Positions 34,062-44,699 of a stretch of 64,000 nucleotides of DNA are shown piece after piece. Source of the stretch: Siderastrea siderea (taxonomy: Eukaryota > Cnidaria > Anthozoa > Scleractinia > Rhizangiidae); the NCBI GenBank assembly GCA_964030785.1, contig OZ034967.1:63456613-63520612 (forward strand). The letters run 5' to 3'. Each line of letters starts with the position of its first letter. Positions within the stretch are counted from its first letter, which is position 1. The notes below the pieces were generated by a model. That model was not told the origin of the DNA, did not search any database, and saw nothing but the letters and a program-made list of their open reading frames with translations. Position numbers and translations under genes: made by a program.

Positions 34062-36478
34062 TAGGCGTACGGGTCGGGGGGGCGGGGGGGGGGGCTGCAG
34101 CCCCCCCAGTTGCGAAAATTTTCGGGCAAAACGCTTGTGATTCGGGCAAAAGCACTTGGGATAAAATATTTATTGATTAAAATATTATTTATTTACTTAT
34201 TTTATACCTTGATTAAAATATGTATTTATTTATTGAGTCCGGCTTCTACAACACGACCAAACGGTCCATCTTGAAACGTTTGAATGGCTTTGCTGCCGAT
34301 CTGCCGATCGCTAGCAGCCTGGCATTTGCTGCAGTTCGCGCCAAACGTTTGCGCCAATTCACATAAGGCGGGAGAACGCGTACGCTTTGTGAATCGCGTG
34401 CAGCTCACATGTAGTTGAGTTTCAGTTGAGGACTTCGTGGAGTCAAAGCAAACGTTGTTTAAGAAGAAAAAAAGTTCAAATTCAAGATCAAGAAAAGAGT
34501 TCAAGTTCAAGATCAAGTAGAAAGTGCCTTAAGGTCAAGCGGTCGACAAGACGAAAGGTAAATAATTGGTAATTAAGTCAAGGCATTTTGTCGGCTTGTA
34601 CCAACTACCAAAGCGTGGAGATAAAGATTTGCAAAAAATGCAGGAGGTTAGCTCTTCGGGTTTTTGCCCGAGTGTTTTTATTTTCTTTGGTGTAATCTTA
34701 GTTAAACGGGTTTATCTTAAGCGTTAAACCTGGTCGAACTGTCCGTCATTGTCAAGCTAGGTGAAAAATTTTTGAAAACTCTCCAAATTTGCGTGAATGG
34801 AGATTAAAAGCAACAATGTGAGCCCGTTGCAAATTTGACAGTTGATTTTAGATTAGAAGAAACGCTTATTCCAATTTCACCAAAACGGCATAAGTTGGGT
34901 GTTTTTGTTAGATTTTGGTAGGGTGCACTTTAGCGTGTTAAAAGGCGAAATTACTTCTCATTCAGTGAAAGCTTATATACAATGCCGGCCACGTGTGCAA
35001 AAGCTGTGTTTTATCTTAGTTTTATCGTGTACAGTCCCGTGCGATTTGCATTAGAAATACATGAAAAAATTTTGGCAAAGAGAGATCCTTGAATCAAAAC
35101 TTATAATCTTGAATTTTTAACAAACATTACTAATCAGTACGTATAAAAACATCCCACTGCACTATGCTCCGCAACTTAGTTTTATTATGGAATGCGTTAC
35201 GGTCTTTTTGTCACGCTTGAAATGGTAAGAACTGCATCCGATGCTTCAACTTCATAATTTAAAGCGATTTATTCAGAAAGTAAACGGATACCGTAAAGCA
35301 CTCTATTCAACGTCCCATTTTTAGACTGGAGATCGAGAGGTAGAGGTGAACCTTGGATTATGACGGATCAAGAGCCTGATAGAGGAAAAATTAAACGCCC
35401 TTATCGCCAGCGCGTTATTTGTGGTGTATGTAAGAAGGAACTCGATTCCGATTAGAAAGATAATCATGCCAAAACTGTGCACAAAGGACAGAAAGTTGCT
35501 TTCACTATGGTACGTGAGTGTAATCAGAGTCAGCTTGCTTTTTTCACCTAGAGCTCCGCGGAGTCGCGGCCGTCACAGAAGCTCTTCAGATCAGACAACC
35601 AGACTGACGCACATGACCAAGATAACACTGGTTCCTGTTGGAATGTACAAACTGATGGCATTGAAAGAGTTGAAATCTCGCCTGTGTCGGTGGTTCTCGA
35701 ACTGCAAGATGACCAAGATGAACACGTCCCTATTCAGGAAGCTACTGTGCGTTAGGTGACATTGTCCGTTAGGTGACATCACCCTAAGTGATTCGCCCAC
35801 CAGTGCTAGCTTCGACCGGGTTGCCAGGTACTATAACCTCGACAGGGAGATACTCCAGGCAGACCAACGCCTGTTCTGTCAGTTTAAGGCAGCACACGTG
35901 GGAAAATCGATAAAAACACCTGCAGAAGTCATCGAAGTGTTGAACGCAAACAGCCTGTATGAAATGATCCCAGAATTTTCAAAGGTCGCGTCCATTCCGG
36001 CCGTCATCCCCGCAACGTCCTGCTGAGCGGAGCGCTCATTCAGTGGACTCCGACGCTTGAAGACCTACTTTCGGAGTACGATGGGGCAAAATAGGCTGAA
36101 CAGCCTCGCTATCGTGTGCATTGAGCGCTCTTATGGGAACAAAGTTATTGTTAACAGTATGAACAAGATTATTAACACTTTCGGACAGCGCCACGGAAGG
36201 AAAAACTTTTCCTTTTAGTAACTTTTTAATTTTAACAAGATTGGTCTCATGAGTAGGCTTGTCAATAGAGTTCATAGAGTATGCGAGGTTTGAAAACAAC
36301 TGTTTTTGGAGTTATAACAGTTTCAGTAGACGTGAGAATTGTGAACCTTTTTGTTTTTCTTGCAATTTAAGTTCGTTCATATCCAAATTTCAACACTTAC
36401 ACATTCGGGCATTGTGTAATTTTTTCGGGCAAGAAGATCGCCGCCCCCCCCCCAAGTCCGAATGTGCCCGTACGCCTA
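34062..36478 (+). mobile_element. hAT transposon remnant (2.4 kb)
   Basis: Termini are inverted: AGGCGTACGGG just inside 34063 against CCCGTACGCCT ending at 36477, each followed inward by a G or C run. Flanks share GGTCAT (left ACGGTCAT, right TGGGTCAT, 6 of 8 matching), consistent with a worn 8-bp hAT duplication; the uninterrupted paralogue near 32968 reads ACAGTCATG. Inside, on the plus strand, are remnants of a hAT transposase (35360-36218). Confidence 0.7.
35360..36218 (+). pseudogene. hAT transposase pseudogene (zinc-finger N terminus and hAT dimerisation domain)
   Basis: ATG at 35360 opens a frame with RVICGVCKKELDSD and, after a stop, DNHAKTVHKG: a C-x2-C...H-x4-H finger as in TTF/ZMYM-type hAT transposases. 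After ~300 bases of broken sequence, 35807-36218 reads YYNLDREILQADQRL, then IPATSC, a stop, AERSFSGLRRLKTYFRSTMG and QNRLNSLAIVCIER, the conserved hAT C-terminal dimerisation block. The catalytic core between them is deleted. Stops and frameshifts show the gene is dead. Confidence 0.75.
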
Positions 36479-36569
36479 TGGGTCATGTCGATACAAAAAC
36501 ATTTCTTGGAAACTAAGCTGAAGCTGCTTGGTACAGGCCGTGCACATAACAATTGCCCTTGCTTGACAC

Positions 36570-37062
36570 ACTGGAATAACTTGGATGAAGAACTAAAAAG
36601 TTTATCTCTACGCTCATTTAAGCGAACTATGAATAAGCATTATTTAAGTACTTATGGTTAATGCTGGCTTAGTGTTTTAATTTCTTTTTCGCTCGTATTT
36701 AACTCATATAAACAAATTTTGGTTTAAACATTAACTGGTACTGTTTTCTTTTCTTTTTTTTCTTGTTTTTTTTTCTTTTTTTCTTTCTCATTTTTTTCTC
36801 ATTTTTTTTCCTGTTTTCTATACATACTTAGTTACATTGTACTTAATTACTTATTACTTGCCTTATTTTACTTTCGTCTTCTTTTTTAGTCATGTACAAC
36901 CTAGTCAAAGCAATTCAATTTTTTTGGTAACTACCCAGCTCGTTTAGTTTATTTCTATTCTGAGTAGTTTTTTTGCCTATTTTAGTTAATTTATTTTATG
37001 CTGTATTTATTTTTATTTCTATTTATTTTGGCAAAATAAAATGGTTGTTGTTGTTGTTGTTT
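36570..37062 (+). mobile_element. 5'-truncated LINE (CR1/L2-like) 3' end
   Basis: Begins mid-frame with HWNNLDEELKSLSLRSFKRT and stops at TAA (36661), the usual C-terminal tail of non-LTR reverse transcriptases. It is followed by a T-rich 3' UTR and a terminal (GTT)n run (37042-37062). Compared with the array paralogue near 31955 (GTTTGACACTCTGAAG), it is inserted after GCTTGACAC. Confidence 0.65.
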
Positions 37063-37585
37063 AATAAAATGAGTGGAAGTTTATTTTTAAATTAGCTTTC
37101 CTTGAGAAGCTCTTTGGAGAGAAATAACTAATTTAACTTACTTCCTCACAGCTGTGGAGTATCAGTTGCACAAGTCAACTTTCTGCAAAGGAGATAAGAT
37201 GGAGTTTGCTCGCCTCTAATTAGCAGTAATGCATCTGCGATGGTAGACTCCATATAAATGGAAATTTGAAGTAGGAGGAGGGAATAAAAGGCTTTCTTGA
37301 GGACCGGCATCAGCAAAGGCATTTTTTTGAACAATGACTCAATGTGAAATTTCTCTGAAGCTTTTCAAAGGGAACAAAGCTTACAATACATACGGGTTTT
37401 TGAAACCAAAATGTTTGTGATTTTCTGTTTACAAACGGCACTCTAAAGGACGTTCTAGCAAAACCGTCCCCAGTGTTATAATCTTTTTTCCTCTTCTTGT
37501 TGTTTCGGCCCTGAAAGTAATATTAATTTAGCAGTAATGCATCTGCGATATACACTTCATATAAACGGCAATTTAGAGTAGTAGG

Positions 37586-38944
37586 CATCCTCGGAGACCC
37601 AGGGGCAGCTAGTCGGGACGACGGGATTTTGATGGGCGAAAGTTTACAACAAGAGCGGGAGAGCCCCTGGGCACTTACTCTTACCGAACGAGTTCCAGAA
37701 GCGTTTGAAATCCCGCCTTCTGATTGGCCAGAAAAATATTTTTCTGGCCAATCAGCGAAGAGGAACAGCCGGGCGACTCTCATGTCTTCTTACATGAGGT
37801 TGTTTTCTTCATCGAACGCCGTAGTAGCGTGGCCTGTTCAACGGGAACATTTTTTAGGAGAGCTTCAGAAAAAATAAATAAATAATAAATGAACAAAGTC
37901 GAGGAAATCGCAAACTATAACGTGGCCGCAAGAAAACAAACACTCACCGGGATTTTTCACGGCGGACTTATCGAAGGTATCGTAAATTTTTAGAGCTAGC
38001 GACTTCCCCTTTCTCCGATGTAACTAATTATGTCTCCTTCTTCGTTGATCTTCGTCTGAAACTTTCTATCTCTGATGCACGGGCCACGCAACTATGTTGA
38101 TCGAGCGTGTCATGTCACGTACTAGAGAGAACTAGTTCTCTCTAGTACGTGACATGACGTTCTCTCTAGTACGCGCATCGACCGTTAAGCAGAAAATCGC
38201 CCAGATCGGCCTCCAGAAGCTCGGAAAAGCAATAAAAACGCAGCAAACACATAGCAGATAATGTTTTTCAAACTGTATTTCCATTTTAATGCATTTTCAG
38301 CGGAAAACCGCCGATTATTTTCGATCGAATCTCAGTTCCATACAAACACTCATATTACGCTTTGGTTAACTGTGGTTCCCACGCTCGAGCGACATAGTTG
38401 CGTGGCCCGTGCATGGGAGATTCCCGTGGAAAGTTTCAGACGTAGTTCAACGAACAAGGAGAAATAATTAGTAACATCGTTTACTCGAGTAGCTATTAGC
38501 CTCATGCAACACCTGAGAAAGGGGAAGTCGCTAGCTCTAAAAATTTACGATACCTTCGATAAGTCCGCCGTGAAAAATCCCGGTGAGTGTTTGTTTTCTT
38601 GCGGCCACGTTATAGTTTGCGATTTCCTCGACTTCGTTCATTTATTATTTATTTATTTTTTCTGAAGCTCTCCTAAAAAATGTTCCCGTTGAAGAGGCCA
38701 CGCTACTACGGCGTTCGATGAAGAAAACAACCTCGTGTAAGAAGACATGAGAGTCGCCCGGCTGTTCCTCTTCGCTGATTGGCCAGAAAAATATTTTTCT
38801 GGCCAATCAGAAGGCGGGATTTCAAACGCTTCTGGAACTCGTTCGGTAAGAGTAAGTGCCCAGGGGCTCTCCCGCTCTTGTTGTAAACTTTCGCTCATGA
38901 AAATCCCGTCGTCCCGACTAGCTGCCCCTGGGTCTCCGAGGATG
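37586..38944. mobile_element. Mutator-like foldback element with ~535-bp inverted repeats
   Basis: Left arm 37586-~38121 and right arm ~38380-38944 are inverted copies beginning CATCCTCGGAGACCCAGGGG. The element is flanked by the identical 9-mer AGTAGTAGG (37577-37585 and 38945-38953), and the array's related sites read as an intact version of this sequence. A 9-bp duplication with very long inverted repeats is the Mutator (MULE) hallmark. Two 36-bp perfect palindromes (37720-37755, 38775-38810) sit in the arms and a 50-bp perfect palindrome (38109-38158) near the centre. No transposase; ORFs at 37523-37877 and 38653-38962 are the same arm read twice. Confidence 0.75.
38109..38158. repeat. 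50-bp perfect palindrome
   Basis: Centre AGAGAACT|AGTTCTCT; each 25-base half is the exact reverse complement of the other. It lies at the inner edge of the left arm of the Mutator-like element and can form a cruciform. Confidence 0.85.
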
Positions 38945-39410
38945 AGTAGTAGGAGGGAATAAAAGGATTTCTTGAGGACAGCATCACAAAGGCGTTGTTT
39001 TGAACAATGACTCCATGTGAACAGTGTTCCTTGTGTCCTAGACCAATTCTAATAGGCCCTGTAAACATTAAGCCCTAAATTTGAAGTAGGAGGAGAGGGT
39101 AAAAGGCTTTCTTTAGGACGGGACACTTTTGAAGTCTTTTAAAGCGAACAAAGCTTTCCGTTTACGAACGACACTCTTAGGCTCGTTCGACTCATTATGA
39201 CCAAAAACAAGTAGTTCTATTCTTCGCGACTATGATGAACAGAACCGTGAATCCTACATTTTGAAGTAGAAGGAGAGAGTAAAAGGCTTTCTTTACGACG
39301 GGACACTTTTGAGGCGTTTCAAAGAGAACAAAGCGGGGGAGTAACAATGCATAAGGGTTTCCGAAACCGAAATTTTTGTGATTTCAAATGCAAGAATTGG
39401 TACGTTCTGC

Positions 39411-41263
39411 CGTGTGAGAGGACATGACAGATGTTGCAAATACACGGTCATAACAAACAAACGTGTTTCCAGTTTTATGCAGAAAATGCTAAAAAAAGCC
39501 TCAGGAATTCCAAGGTCCGAAGTTTAATCCTCAGTTATATTCTGTCCTCGGGAACAACTAATTCGTTCCTTTGACTAGCTTTGAGCCCTTTAATGTCCAG
39601 TTCATTTGAATCGAGACTTCCAGAGCTTTCCCTTGTGTTTTCACCTTTTAAATGACCTATTTTGATGCTTATAATGCCCAAAGCCTTCTTAAAAACATTT
39701 TTCGAATTCCTCCAAATAAACGTGGTAGAGGCATTGCATTACCTAGCCTTGTCCCAAGAGAACCACGGTCAAAATATCATTCCTCTGCCGTACCCACTCC
39801 CCATATATTGTTAACATACCAATCAGTATAATCGTCCAGTGATCTTGAACAACCAAGAAGACGGTTGACCACAAGGGCCCGCCGTAATGAACATTATTCA
39901 AAATAAGGCCGCTATTCATTTTCATTATTGAGAAGGCTGACCTGTAAACATAAACTAGTGAACTTAAAGTAACTGAAACACTGAATTTTAGGGCCAAAAC
40001 AGACTCCTCCCCTCCCCCAAAAAGGCAAAAACAAAAGACCCAAACCTTTAGCAAAGCGTATTTTTCCTTTTTTTCACAAGGTATATTAATTAATTTTAGG
40101 CCGAAACCGATCCAAACGGTGAAAGAGGGATTTCTAAAGAAACTCACTCACAAGAATGATTTGTGAGCAGCTAGACGCTATAATGACTCACGGCCATGAA
40201 GTTATATTGATCTACTGAAAATACAATGCACTGATTTGTCAGCCATGAACATCGTATAAAAACAAAGGGGAGACAAAAATACCCAAAGCCAACGGTAGCC
40301 ATTTCTAAGTGCTGCTCGGTAAAGCGGCGATATTGATGTCATGTCGCTAATGTACCTGAAGCGGAGGCGGGGGAGAACACCCTGCCGCGAATTTGGCTTG
40401 TTTTCTCCCCCGCCCCTTGCCTGAAGATTCTTTTGTTTAGTGTCGTTCAATGACCAGCCAGAAGCCCATGCACAATTCTGGAAGCTTTTGAGAGGGATAA
40501 GCTTAGAATTCACACTAGTTTCCGAAACCGGATTCTAGTTTTCCGTTTTTGCCGCAAACGATGCTTTAACTCTCCACTCTTCTTTGTCGGCACTCAAAAG
40601 CAACCGTCGAAAGGCCCTTAGAACGAAATTCAGGTCTCTAGAATGACATTTACCTGAGCCTTGTCTAGGCGTTCAGATAAATGCGCGCGAACGAAAAATA
40701 TTGATAGCGGAGAAAATAAACGGTCCGCGCATATTTGCGGGCATGTGCGGACGTCTGAAACTGATAAATAAATGTTTTGAATAGGTGTTTAGCCGACTGT
40801 TACCGCAATGAGTGTTTTTATAGTAAAACGCGATTTGCTTATCGTAATTCGAATCAGTGATCGAGCAATGGAAAGTGAAACTCGCTTTTAAAATGAGTTT
40901 AAAAGGGTGCCTCTCAGTCAATTCAAGTTAGTTAGAAAAAAGAATGACCTAATAAAATAAACTGAGTTACCCATGTAAAAAAGTAATAAAGCAAATTTGC
41001 AATAAAAATAAATTCTGACCGCACTAAACGGAAAGAAAACTACTGCACTGAGTCAATGATTTGTGCGACTCTTGGCTGGAGTCATATAAGTACTGACAAG
41101 AGCCATAATCGGGGACGGAGACCATAACTAAATACCTTTTTCATTTGTGGCGTTGGCCCCATCAAAAAAGACAAATGTACTATTTTTAGAAAAAAATTGC
41201 GCCATCGCGCGTGGCACACACGCGTGTATGTTGCGAGGACTCCGCGCAAAAAAAAAAAACAAA
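39411..41263. other. Intergenic, no gene recognised
   Basis: A 134-codon minus-strand frame (39743-40147) is open but low-complexity hydrophobic, with no motif. At 40365-40430 GGCGGGGGAGAACA is mirrored by TTCTCCCCCGCC, a small inverted repeat typical of dispersed repeats. Nothing else supported. Confidence 0.4.
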
Positions 41264-41494
41264 ATGGCGTCGGAAATTACCTTCGTTGGAGAAGAAGAAA
41301 TTCCGTTTCTGTCATCAGTGTTACTTCCAAATTTGAGGCAAGCCCTTGAGAAGAACTTTCTGGATAGTGACTTTGAATATGAGGATTATACAAGTAATTC
41401 CGATGATGGCAGTGAGAGTATTTTAGACAAATCCTGCGGCGAAGATGCGTCGGACATGTCGGACGAGGATTTCCACGTTAGTATAGACGGATGA
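41264..41494 (+). CDS. Small acidic protein of unknown function, 76 aa
   Basis: ATG in strong context (CAAAATGG) after a poly-A stretch; stop TGA at 41492-41494. The protein starts MASEITFVGEEEIPFLSSVL, has a short hydrophobic/amphipathic start and then a long Asp/Glu/Ser-rich tail (DSDFEYEDY, SNSDDGSES, DMSDEDFH). Composition differs from the surrounding AT-rich noise, which argues against chance. It resembles in style the acidic exon at 4343-4465, so it could be an element-borne first exon rather than a free gene. No signal peptide, no known domain. Confidence 0.4.
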   Translation: MASEITFVGEEEIPFLSSVLLPNLRQALEKNFLDSDFEYEDYTSNSDDGSESILDKSCGEDASDMSDEDFHVSIDG

Positions 41495-43490
41495 AATGTT
41501 TTCCGATTATGGCTCCTGGTACTGAAAGGTGACAGCCTGTTAGATCTGTCAAAATGATTGCGTGATCAGTTTATTCACGGGATCGTGCTGTAGGTAATTC
41601 ATTTTTGCTTTTTCGTCGCTAGTTAAAATGTTGAGCTCCCGAACAGCATAGTTTTGTTTCTTCATAAATAGCTAGAGTACGTTCTTAGTTAACTTTAGTC
41701 GGATTACTGAACGTAAGCGGAAAAGCGAAGTCCCTCCGGAGGTGCACGAATCATCACCACATAATGGCATTATGCCAATCTTGACATTTATGTTAAGTTG
41801 AATTTCCTCATTTTCCGATATGAAAAAGTAAAGGAGTTTATTGCTCTAACCAAAAATCAAAACTACTTTTGTTTCATCTTGGTTGGTGAAATATTTGGTG
41901 CTTTCGGAAATTAAGCTCGTTTCCAATAAATGATGAACGGATACAGCCGATACAGTCGCATCAACAACCGAGCGAAACGTGCCTTAATCAGAAGTTAGGA
42001 CGACACACTCGTACGGATTAAACAAACAGCACGCAATCTTACGCTCACACAGCCAAGTTGACCAGCAGTTTTATAATCAAACAACAAAAAATATCTCGGA
42101 AGTAAAACCAGCTTTCCAAGAATTCTTTGATCAGCGGTTTGGTTGCTTATAAACTACACCGCTGACCAAACAGCCCGAGGTTTCTGCAAACCACACCCTT
42201 CCTTACTCCTCCCCTCTGAATAAACCTCCCCACCCCCAAGAAAACCGCTGCCCGGATTTACTCTTGACTCAGGAACCCGTACCAAACTCAAACAAAATAA
42301 ACCGTCAAAGTCTGAAAGATGCTGACAAAGATGCGGACGCATAGCTCCGTACTGTGTCCGCACAAAATTTTTCCGTTCTCGCGTAGCCTGCTTAGCAAGC
42401 GTTTGCGTAGGTTATTCCTCACGTTAGAGGAATTTTTGCATTTTTCAATTTTCCCACGGAGACCGGCGCTCGCTACGCAGGCTATTTCGGACTCCACTAT
42501 CTGAACGTAAGCTTTTCAACTGACTAAACAGGCACCGAGTCTGGCATTTGAAACTAGAACTGTTAAAAGCAATCTAGGACCCTAGCCCTAATGTTCTACA
42601 CTAACGACGAAAGGCGCCAGGGACCGAGATACGTAAAAAAATCATTGTACTTGAATACGTACGCATAACATAAGAGCTCACCCCAGGCCCCCTATGACCA
42701 GATTCGACCTCAGTGTCTCTCAGACAAGGGTCCTCTGATCTTTCCCGTCCAGTGTTTACCTCACCGCACACAGTACAAGGCTATCAGCAAATAAACCCAC
42801 GTTTGAAAATTGAATGGCAGGTCAAGTCCCGCGGTGTTTAAAAGTTGCCCCGCGAAGTTTAGGTTTTGTGTAAAACATGGCAAAAATTCAGCAAAGATTT
42901 GAGAAAAATAAAACAATTATTCCACTCGCCCTTGTTGAATATGAAGTGATGGTAACGAACTCGCCTCTACGCCTCGTTGAATATTTATCACGTCATATCC
43001 AATGTGCATTCGTCAAATAATTGTTAATTTATGTGACATCGAAAAGTTCGTTCCGAGAAATGAAAAACAGAATATAATATTTTGAACAGTCTGTTCCGTA
43101 CTAAACACGGGAGTCAACATAATGGTGTTATTAAACTGCCGGATTTTGTGGCCCGTCCCTCTGTTTAGAAGCAAACAAGAAAAAGAATAGGCAGGGTCAT
43201 GGGTTCCTGGAATAGGTTACAAAATAATTAATGCAACAACTATACACAACAGATCAATGCAACTGATATTTATTCTATTTTACTTCTTCTTAGCGTATAA
43301 TGATACTCTACTGGATTCAAAAGAATTCAGTAGACCTTCGTCAACTCAAATATCCAGAGAAATTTGTACGACTTACCGCGAAATGGACTTAAAGGATTCT
43401 AATGCCAAATTATCGAACATAACCAGTTTTACGATAGCAGAAAGTGTTTTACGTAGATAATTTTGAAAAAAGAGATATATCTATTTTTAA
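41495..43490. other. Intergenic with one small MITE
   Basis: No gene. Contains the MITE at 42384-42484. A short inverted motif (TTTGATCAGCGGTTTGGTTG / CCGCTGACCAAACAG) is at 42127-42175. Other ORFs lack motifs. Confidence 0.4.
42384..42484. mobile_element. Short MITE (101 bp)
   Basis: TAGCCTGCTTAGCAAGCG at the left end pairs with CGCTCGCTACGCAGGCTA at the right. No internal gene. Flank duplications not clear. Confidence 0.5.
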
Positions 43491-44079
43491 CCCTTTCCCG
43501 TCAGCGTTTTTTCCTTAGAAAAACGCATTTTTTACCGCTAAGGCGGTTTTTTAAGTGCTATGTGGCCAAATGCCACTGAACTTTGCTACAAAAACGTTTT
43601 CTTGCAATTTAGTTAAATTTTGAGCCAACTTCTGTTGTAAATTGTACAATATTTTGCTTTCACGCATGCGCATAAGCCAAAAATTGGACTTTTTTTTTGC
43701 GGATTCAGTTCCAATTTTTTTCTCGCTTCTTTTGCTTTCCTTTTTCTCTCCCTTTCTTTTCTCTTTATCTTCTACCCTTATCCCCTTTCTATCCACTGGA
43801 AAAGTTTTGGCCTCAGCCCTTCTAAAAACCTGGAAATGGAACATTGATCAACTAGGTGACTTGGCCTATTTTACCACCCAAAATTGGACACGTTTTTTTG
43901 GTATAGCTCTGCCCGAATTTGGTCGTTATTCAAAATGGACACACGTATGGATGGATCTGTGCTTGCTGTGTTAGCTGCTTATCAAAACAATCTGGTGACG
44001 TCAAAAATGATGACGTCACAAGTGGCTCAATGGTTCCTGACTTCAACGTCGGGAAAATACAACTCTTGACGGGAAAGAG
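43491..44079. mobile_element. TTAA-flanked MITE with CCC ends (piggyBac-like)
   Basis: TTAA at 43487-43490 and 44080-44083; ends CCCTTTCCCGTCA and TGACGGGAAAGAG. TTAA plus CCC termini is the piggyBac pattern. A pyrimidine-rich centre (43680-43790) gives long but meaningless ORFs on both strands. It lies ~400 bp downstream of the lyase gene stop. Confidence 0.65.
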
Positions 44080-44489
44080 TTAACCAAACTATCTAAAATC
44101 GTTTACCATGACAAATCTTACTCGTTTGAGACTGAGTTTGGTTGATTTATCAGGTTTAATGAAAAAAAAACATATTTGAAACAAAATATTCTTTTCTTTA
44201 AAAGTGACTTATCAAAAGAAGATGATTTTGTTGATCAGTTCGGTTGCCTTAACTAAGGCTTAATTAAGAATTTGTAGTCAAGCAGTTTACAGTAAGTTTG
44301 CCAAGTTTGAGTCAGTAAACGTTCTAGTAAACTACTAGAATTCAAAGCATACTATTTTAAGTTGACGTTTTACGATAGAACATAGTTATATCAGACTAAA
44401 GAAATGTCAGTGCGACAATTTCTTAGATGTGAGTTAACAGAAGGTTACTAAATAGCTATCCCATTTAAGATTCTGACGACATGTCTTGA
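44080..44489. other. 3' flank / 3'UTR of the lyase gene
   Basis: Noncoding. A minus-strand ATTAAA-type poly(A) signal (TTTAAT at 44155-44160) lies ~330 bases after the stop, followed by an A-rich stretch on the plus strand. Confidence 0.35.
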
Positions 44490-44699
44490 TTAAGCTTGTA
44501 CAGCTGGTCGTGTGAGTTTAACCTCTGTACTGAATCCTTTTTTCAGACCTTTAAACTTGATAAGACGCCCCACGGTCGCCGTTTCGACACCTCTCTTGGG
44601 CAACACCTCTACGTGGGAAATTTTGTCCTCCTCTGGGACATCTTCACCATTCACTCTGACGTCATCGGTGACCCTGTTGACTTCATTTGCCATTGTCAG
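44490..44699 (-). CDS. ABC lyase-like gene, exon 17 (C terminus)
   Basis: Acceptor CTTTTCAG above 44699; 69 residues ending RPAVQA and TAA at 44490-44492. Contains EDKISHVEVLPKRG and VGRLIKFKGLKKGF, a beta-rich tail that closes the last domain. Phase 0 entry. The upstream extension of this frame to 44813 is intron. Confidence 0.75.
   Translation of the reverse strand: MTMANEVNRVTDDVRVNGEDVPEEDKISHVEVLPKRGVETATVGRLIKFKGLKKGFSTEVKLTRPAVQA

Larger units (their letters stand above)
31060..39410. repeat. Second decayed tandem array, interrupted by three transposon insertions
   Basis: Two marker blocks recur in the same orientation. First, GAAACACCACGACTACAATT-type blocks are at about 31120, 31770, 32576 and 33672. 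Second, GTAGGAGGAGGGAATAAAAGG-type blocks are at about 32200, 32342, 33285, 33430, 37270, 38948, 39085 and 39262. A third marker (AAAGGAGATAAGA-GAGTTTGCTCGCC) is at 32117, 33203 and 37187, a ~1.1-1.6-kb period once insertions are removed. No frame stays open across copies, so any ancestral coding content is lost. The array carries a hAT element, a truncated LINE and a Mutator-like foldback element. Confidence 0.6.

Noticed and set aside
37523..38962. Proteins sharing an SGQS or QGLSRSCCKLS motif on both strands
   Set aside because: Readings of the Mutator-like element's inverted arms.
39743..40147. 134-codon minus-strand ORF
   Set aside because: Hydrophobic low-information sequence without domain, signal or exon structure.
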